Shown: positions 7,278 through 10,974 of the stretch, piece by piece
Position numbering within the stretch: position 1 is the stretch's first letter
How the letters are laid out: the number at the start of each line of letters is the position of its first letter
Origin: Gemmatimonadota bacterium
Lineage (GTDB): Bacteria > Gemmatimonadota > Gemmatimonadetes > Gemmatimonadales > GWC2-71-9
Assembly: GCA_003220905.1 (NCBI GenBank)
Contig: QHTS01000109.1
Coordinates: 1 to 10,974, forward strand
Length of the DNA: 10,974 nucleotides
Reading direction: 5' to 3'
Made by a program: the position numbers and the translations under genes
The notes under the pieces: generated by a model
Seen by the model: the letters and a program-made list of their open reading frames with translations, nothing else
What the model was told of the DNA's origin: nothing
Database searches by the model: none

Positions 7278-8525
7278 TCAGAGCTCGGCGTAGCCCGATT
7301 GGCGAGCCTCCCACGCAACTCGGAGCGAGACGCCCACGGCGATGGAACACGCGAGCAGGAACGAGCCGCCGTAGGAAAAGAACGGCAGCGGGATTCCGGT
7401 GATCGGCAGCAGATTCACCGTCATCCCCACGTTCTCGATGATGTGCGTGAATAGTAGGCCGGCGACCCCGAACACGCACAGGCTGGAGTAGGGATCCGTG
7501 GCGCGCCGCGCGATGCGGAGCAAGATGAGGATCAGCGCGATGAGGAGCGCCAGCGCGACCAGGACGCCGACGAACCCGAGCTCCTCCCCCACCACCGGAA
7601 AGATGAAATCCGTGTGCTGGGCGGGCAGGAATGCGAGCCGCTTCTGCGGGCCGTGGGTGAACCCTTGGCCCAGGAAGCCCCCCGAGCCGATGGCGATCTT
7701 CGACTGGATGACGTGCCAGCCGGTCGCACGGGGGTCCACCTCGGGATTCAGGAACGCGAGGAGGCGGTTCTGCTGGTAGGGAGCGAGACGACCCCAGAAC
7801 GGCACCGCCACGACGCCCATGACCACGTTGGCCAGCATGACGGCCAGGCCTTCCCACACGTACGGCCGCCACCACAGCAAGAGCGCGAACAGCACGATGA
7901 TCCAGACGCCCCAGGCCACCGTCGAGAAGGCGAGCACCAGGCCGATCACGGGCGACCCGAGGAGGAGCAGCAGCGAGGGCTTCGTCCCGGCCCAGTACAG
8001 CATCGTGAACAAAATCGCGATGAAGACGATGGCGCTCCCCAGATCCGGCTGCTTGGCGACGAGCAACGTGGGCACGCCGGCGATGAGGCAAGGCGGCAGC
8101 AGGTCCCGGAGCGTCGCCGGCGCCTCCCGCCGCTCGGCGAGCCAGCGCGCCAGCATGAGCACTACGGCGAGCTTGGCGAGCTCGGCCGGCTGGCCCAGCC
8201 GCACCCCTCCGATCGCGATCCACGACCGCTCGCTCGCGGCGGTGCCCGCCCCGGTGCCGGCGACCAGCGTGAGCAGCAGCACCACGACGCCGATGCCGTA
8301 GGCGTAGGGCGTCGCCCACTCGAGCAGCCGGGGCGACGTCCGGAACATCAGCACGACGGCCGCCGTCCCCACCGCCAGCCAGATCAGCTGCTTTTGCCAG
8401 ATCGTGGCGACGAACGTCGGGACGTCGGTTTGTCCCGCGGAATAGAGCGTCGCGAGCCCGTACGCGGCGAGGGCGAGCACAACCGCGGTGAGCGGTCGGT
8501 CTATCTCACTGAGGCGGAGGCGCAT
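7278..8525 (-). CDS. rodA: RodA, SEDS peptidoglycan glycosyltransferase
   Basis: Integral membrane SEDS-family protein that polymerises lipid II glycan strands for lateral wall growth, working with PBP2. The 415 residues contain about ten hydrophobic segments (for example 13-29, 46-60, 76-90, 187-200, 205-218, 318-337, 384-401). Conserved features are SWIAIGG (101-107), whose Trp102 corresponds by context to the functionally important Trp of Bacillus RodA, LGQPAELAKL (110-119), KQPDLGSA (158-165), QNRLLAFLNPE (252-262) and QHTDFIFPVVGEELG (303-317). Asp306 there matches the essential SEDS aspartate. The end of the family signature, ITGIPLPFFSYGGS (375-388), is intact. FtsW is the main alternative, but the direct mrdA neighbour favours RodA. 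The ATG lies inside the end of mrdA (20-nt overlap) with only a weak GGA 8 nt upstream, so it is probably translated by coupling with mrdA. Confidence 0.95.
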   Translation of the reverse strand: MRLRLSEIDRPLTAVVLALAAYGLATLYSAGQTDVPTFVATIWQKQLIWLAVGTAAVVLMFRTSPRLLEWATPYAYGIGVVVLLLTLVAGTGAGTAASERSWIAIGGVRLGQPAELAKLAVVLMLARWLAERREAPATLRDLLPPCLIAGVPTLLVAKQPDLGSAIVFIAILFTMLYWAGTKPSLLLLLGSPVIGLVLAFSTVAWGVWIIVLFALLLWWRPYVWEGLAVMLANVVMGVVAVPFWGRLAPYQQNRLLAFLNPEVDPRATGWHVIQSKIAIGSGGFLGQGFTHGPQKRLAFLPAQHTDFIFPVVGEELGFVGVLVALALLIALILILLRIARRATDPYSSLCVFGVAGLLFTHIIENVGMTVNLLPITGIPLPFFSYGGSFLLACSIAVGVSLRVAWEARQSGYAEL

Positions 8526-10413
8526 TGCCGCTGTCCGGAGGCAGGCTCGGGGGGAGGATCGGGGGCACGATGGTCGAGTCCTCTTCCGGGATGCCGGGGA
8601 GGATCTGCATGGCGTGGGGTGCGGTATCGGTCGGGAGCACGATCCGAATCTTCGAGGCGAGTGTCGTGTCGACCCCGAGATAGTGCCCGATCACGCGGGT
8701 CACGAGGGGTGCCACGTACGGGCCCTCGCGTGCGAACTCCACGATTGCACCCACGACGATCTCCGGTTTCTCGGCGGGCGCAAATCCAATGAACCAGCCG
8801 TGCGCCGGCCCGTGCGGGTTCTGGGCCGTCCCGGTCTTCCCTGCGATTTCGATGGTGCCGCCGAACCGCCCCGCGCCTCTTGCTGTGCCGCGCTGGACGA
8901 CCCAGGTCATCGCCTGGCGGAGGCCAGCGAGGTGCTCGGGGGATAGGCCGAGGCTCGGGGTCGGGCCGCTGGATGACGGGTGCACGAGGTAGAGTGAGCG
9001 CGCCCGCCCGTCGCTCGCGAGCATCTGGTAGAACCGGACCATGTTCACGAGGGTCTGGGCGTTTTCCCCCTGCCCGATCGCCAGGTTCAGGGTCACCGCC
9101 GAGGTCCAGCGGCGCGGCCCGTACACGCGATCGTAGTAGTCGGTCCCGCTGGGGAATTCTGAGGTGATCTCGCCGGGGAGGTCGATGCCGGTACGGGAGC
9201 GGAACCCCAGGCCGGTGGCGTCCTCGAACAACGACGTGAGGCCGAGCTTCAGACCCAGCTGATAGAAGTACACATCGCAGCTCTGCGCGATCGCGTCGGC
9301 GAGGACGAGGTCGCCGTGCCCTTGGGCCGACCAACAGCGGAAGAAGCGGTTGCCGTATTGCAATCCGCCGCGACAGGGGATCGGCATCCGCGACCGCAGC
9401 GTGACGACGCCGCGCCGCAGCGCCATCGCGGCCATGGCCAGCTTCCAGGTGGATCCCGGCGGATAGCGTGCCTGGATGGTGCGGTCGAACAGCGGGTGGG
9501 CCTCGCTCACGCTGAGGCGGTGCCAATAGTCCGGGTCTACGCCGCCCACGAAGGCGTTGGGATCGAAGCCCGGCGCGCTGTACAGGGCGAGGATCTCGCC
9601 CGTATTGGGGTTCAGCGCGAGCACCGCGCCGCGTTGTCCCGCTGGGAAGATCTGCGCGATGTAGCGCTGCAGCTCGAGGTCGATGGTGGTGTGCACCGCC
9701 CGGCCCGGCACCGGCGGCAGCCGGGAGGCGGTGCCTCCCTCGCGCACGACATGTCCCAGCGCGCTCACCTCCACGAACCGCACGCCGTCCGCGCCCCGGA
9801 GCGAGTCGTCGTACTGGCGCTCGAGCCCGCCCTTCCCCAGGAGTCCGCCGAGCCGCACCGCCGCGAAGCGACGCTGGGCCCGCTCCGTTTCGGTGAGCTC
9901 GCCGACGTAGCCCACCAGATGGGCCACCAGCGAGCTGTCCGGGTAGTGCCGCTTCGGCTCCGGCTGGATCAGCAGCCCCGGGAAAATCAGCCGCCGCTCC
10001 TCGAGCGCCGACACGACCTCGAACGTCGCGTTCGGGAGCACGCTGACCGGCAAGTACGGCGTCCGGCGGTATCGGATCAGCAAGCGCTCGACGGCGAGGT
10101 TGTCGAGCTTGACGATCGGCGCGATGCGCCGCAGCGTGGCCCGGAGCGAATCTTCGTCCGCCGGGAGCAGCGACACGGTGTAGCCGGTCAGATTCTCCGC
10201 CAGGATCTTGCCGTTCCGGTCGGTGATGATGCCGCGCGGCGCGGGCAGCGGGATCGGGCGCAGGCGGTTCGTCTCGGATTGCAGCTGGTATTTCGAGTGG
10301 TCGAGGATCTGCGTGCGGAAGAAGACCAGCACGAGAGCCGCCCCCGCGCCTAACACCACGGTCCGCGTGAGGCGGAGCCGGCGTTCGAGCAGGTGCGGGT
10401 GGAACGCGCTCAT
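8506..10413 (-). CDS. mrdA: Penicillin-binding protein 2 (elongasome transpeptidase)
   Basis: Class B PBP anchored in the inner membrane that cross-links peptidoglycan during elongation together with RodA. The 635 residues start MSAFHPHLLERR. A single membrane anchor spans about 17-33. The pedestal/dimerisation domain follows, with PLPAPRGIITDRNGK (55-69) and the GKGGLERQYDDSLRG segment (193-207). The transpeptidase domain (from about 255) has catalytic Ser321 and Lys324 in YPPGSTWKLA, SCD (378-380) as the second motif, and KTGTA (526-530). The frame stays open 55 codons upstream, to 10578, across mreD. I reject that extension because the ATG at 10413 overlaps the mreD stop as ATGA and precedes the membrane anchor directly. 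The tail after residue 600 is proline-rich (VPPILPPSLPPD near 616-627) and looks disordered; its DNA overlaps the rodA start. Context supports PBP2 rather than FtsI/PBP3. Confidence 0.95.
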   Translation of the reverse strand: MSAFHPHLLERRLRLTRTVVLGAGAALVLVFFRTQILDHSKYQLQSETNRLRPIPLPAPRGIITDRNGKILAENLTGYTVSLLPADEDSLRATLRRIAPIVKLDNLAVERLLIRYRRTPYLPVSVLPNATFEVVSALEERRLIFPGLLIQPEPKRHYPDSSLVAHLVGYVGELTETERAQRRFAAVRLGGLLGKGGLERQYDDSLRGADGVRFVEVSALGHVVREGGTASRLPPVPGRAVHTTIDLELQRYIAQIFPAGQRGAVLALNPNTGEILALYSAPGFDPNAFVGGVDPDYWHRLSVSEAHPLFDRTIQARYPPGSTWKLAMAAMALRRGVVTLRSRMPIPCRGGLQYGNRFFRCWSAQGHGDLVLADAIAQSCDVYFYQLGLKLGLTSLFEDATGLGFRSRTGIDLPGEITSEFPSGTDYYDRVYGPRRWTSAVTLNLAIGQGENAQTLVNMVRFYQMLASDGRARSLYLVHPSSSGPTPSLGLSPEHLAGLRQAMTWVVQRGTARGAGRFGGTIEIAGKTGTAQNPHGPAHGWFIGFAPAEKPEIVVGAIVEFAREGPYVAPLVTRVIGHYLGVDTTLASKIRIVLPTDTAPHAMQILPGIPEEDSTIVPPILPPSLPPDSGNAPPPQ

Positions 10414-10907
10414 GCGTCGCTGAGGCGGATCGCGAGATGTCGCCCGAACAGCCACAGCACGAGGACGCCCGCCACGGCCGTCGTGAGGCTCTGCATGGGA
10501 GACCACACGAGCAGCTCCCAGCCCAAGAGCCCGCCCTTGAGCTTTCCCGATGCGAGCGCCACCGTGAGGTTGCGGCACCAGGTGCCGGCGAAGAACAGAC
10601 AGCCGTTCACGAACAGGTTCTCGGCGAAGAAGACCGCCTTGCTCCAGGAGGAGAGATACCCCACGAGGGTGTGCGCGAGCGCCCCGGCGCCGAACGACGC
10701 CGGTGTCAGCGCGTCCCGCACCAAGCCGACCAGGAAGCCGGCGCCGGCGCTCGGCCCGGGCCGGGCCCGGATCGTGTAGAGGAGGAGCGCCAACAGCAGG
10801 AAATCGGGTGCCACGCGGTCGCCCCCCAGCCGGCCTCGCACCGAGAACTGCAGCACCACGAGCGCCGCCAGGATCACGTAGAAGCGGTACTTGTCGCTGC
10901 GCCTCAC
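10410..10907 (-). CDS. mreD: Rod shape-determining protein MreD
   Basis: Small multi-pass inner-membrane protein of the Rod (elongasome) complex, thought to work with MreC in controlling PBP2/RodA. It has 165 residues, normal for MreD, with hydrophobic segments at about 9-23, 34-47, 54-64, 73-86, 95-109 and 138-154. Characteristic pieces are the APDFLLLALLLY stretch (33-44) and GFLVGLVRDALTP (57-69), the latter resembling the conserved glycine/aspartate motif of the family. Sequence conservation in MreD is low, so the call rests on length, topology, this motif and position between mreC and mrdA. Start is GTG at 10907 with GGAGA 6 nt upstream; it overlaps the mreC stop as GTGA, and its own stop overlaps the mrdA start as ATGA. 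Confidence 0.92.
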   Translation of the reverse strand: MRRSDKYRFYVILAALVVLQFSVRGRLGGDRVAPDFLLLALLLYTIRARPGPSAGAGFLVGLVRDALTPASFGAGALAHTLVGYLSSWSKAVFFAENLFVNGCLFFAGTWCRNLTVALASGKLKGGLLGWELLVWSPMQSLTTAVAGVLVLWLFGRHLAIRLSDA

Positions 10908-10974
10908 GGCGTCTCTCCGCTCGACTCGAACAGCGAGCGCAGGTCTCCGCGGACCGGCGGCCCGGTGAGGATCA
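10904..10974 (-). CDS. mreC: Probable MreC, C-terminal end only
   Basis: Only the last 22 complete codons are in the window. Read on the minus strand in the frame ending at the TGA at 10906-10904, they give ILTGPPVRGDLRSLFESSGE followed by Thr-Pro. The stop overlaps the mreD GTG as GTGA, just as mreD overlaps mrdA, which shows a real upstream gene in this frame. The identity is inferred from the conserved mreB-mreC-mreD-mrdA-rodA order and from a tail compatible with an MreC terminus (a periplasmic scaffold of the Rod complex). The fragment alone is too short to prove homology. The 5' part lies outside the window. Confidence 0.72.
   Translation of the reverse strand, partial: ILTGPPVRGDLRSLFESSGETP
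10914..10918 (-). promoter_or_regulatory. Shine-Dalgarno for mreD
   Basis: GGAGA on the minus strand, 6 bases before the GTG at 10907, within the last codons of mreC. It supports the non-ATG start and the GTGA overlap with the upstream gene. Confidence 0.55.

Noticed and set aside
7249..7285. Promoter upstream of accD (a TGACAA near the rodA stop as -35)
   Set aside because: No acceptable -10 hexamer lies 16-18 nt downstream on the minus strand; the match is no better than chance.
40..7454. Long open frames on the plus strand (for example 40-1179, 1164-2336, 2912-3844, 5101-6378, 6360-7454)
   Set aside because: They lie antisense to well-recognised genes, are rich in Arg/His/Gly/Ala, and show no family motif. 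Such frames are expected opposite high-GC coding sequence.
10414..10578. N-terminal 55-codon extension of mrdA
   Set aside because: The frame is open only because of high GC across mreD. The extension has no PBP2 features, and the ATG at 10413 gives an ATGA overlap and a standard membrane-anchor position.
1..10974. Mobile elements, CRISPR arrays, tRNA/rRNA genes, riboswitches, defence or secondary-metabolite systems
   Set aside because: Nearly all sequence is accounted for by ten housekeeping genes. I saw no direct-repeat array, transposase motif, cloverleaf or anomalous-composition segment.

Overview
This window is a high-GC (roughly two-thirds G+C by eye) bacterial chromosome segment in which every convincing gene lies on the minus strand, so transcription runs from high to low coordinates. 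In transcription order it reads mreC (3' end only), mreD, mrdA (PBP2), rodA, a 72-nt gap, then accD, folC, hisS, proS, lysA and guaA (5' two-thirds, cut by the window edge). Coding density is near total; the only gap above 10 nt is the one between rodA and accD.

Region by region: 10974-7278 is a cell-shape and lateral-wall-synthesis block (MreC/MreD scaffold proteins, the PBP2 transpeptidase and its SEDS glycosyltransferase partner RodA). The 72-nt junction at 7277-7206 holds a short GC-rich hairpin and could be where a second transcription unit begins. The block at 7205-1 is a metabolic and translation group: the carboxyltransferase beta subunit of acetyl-CoA carboxylase, folylpolyglutamate/dihydrofolate synthase, histidyl- and prolyl-tRNA synthetases, diaminopimelate decarboxylase and GMP synthase. 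Genes are separated by 9 nt or less or overlap, several by start-stop fusions (GTGA, ATGA, TGATG), which suggests translational coupling.

Organism: the prolyl-tRNA synthetase is the short archaeal/eukaryotic-type enzyme with a zinc-binding tail ending in tyrosine, not the long proteobacterial type, and the HisRS motifs resemble the cyanobacterial/plastid clade. Together with the high GC and the fused mre-accD-folC-hisS-proS-lysA-guaA order, I infer a member of a deep-branching phylum such as Gemmatimonadota. This is an inference from recalled family features, not a database match.

Functionally these are growth housekeeping genes: wall elongation, membrane lipid precursor supply, folate, two aminoacyl-tRNAs, lysine and guanine nucleotides. 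One metabolic link is that LysA consumes meso-diaminopimelate, which is also the likely cross-linking residue of the wall built by PBP2/RodA. I found no mobile element, CRISPR array, RNA gene, defence system or other undescribed system. The points worth a second look are small: start-codon usage (a possible CTG start for folC), the rodA-accD junction, and lineage-marking variants of the tRNA synthetases.
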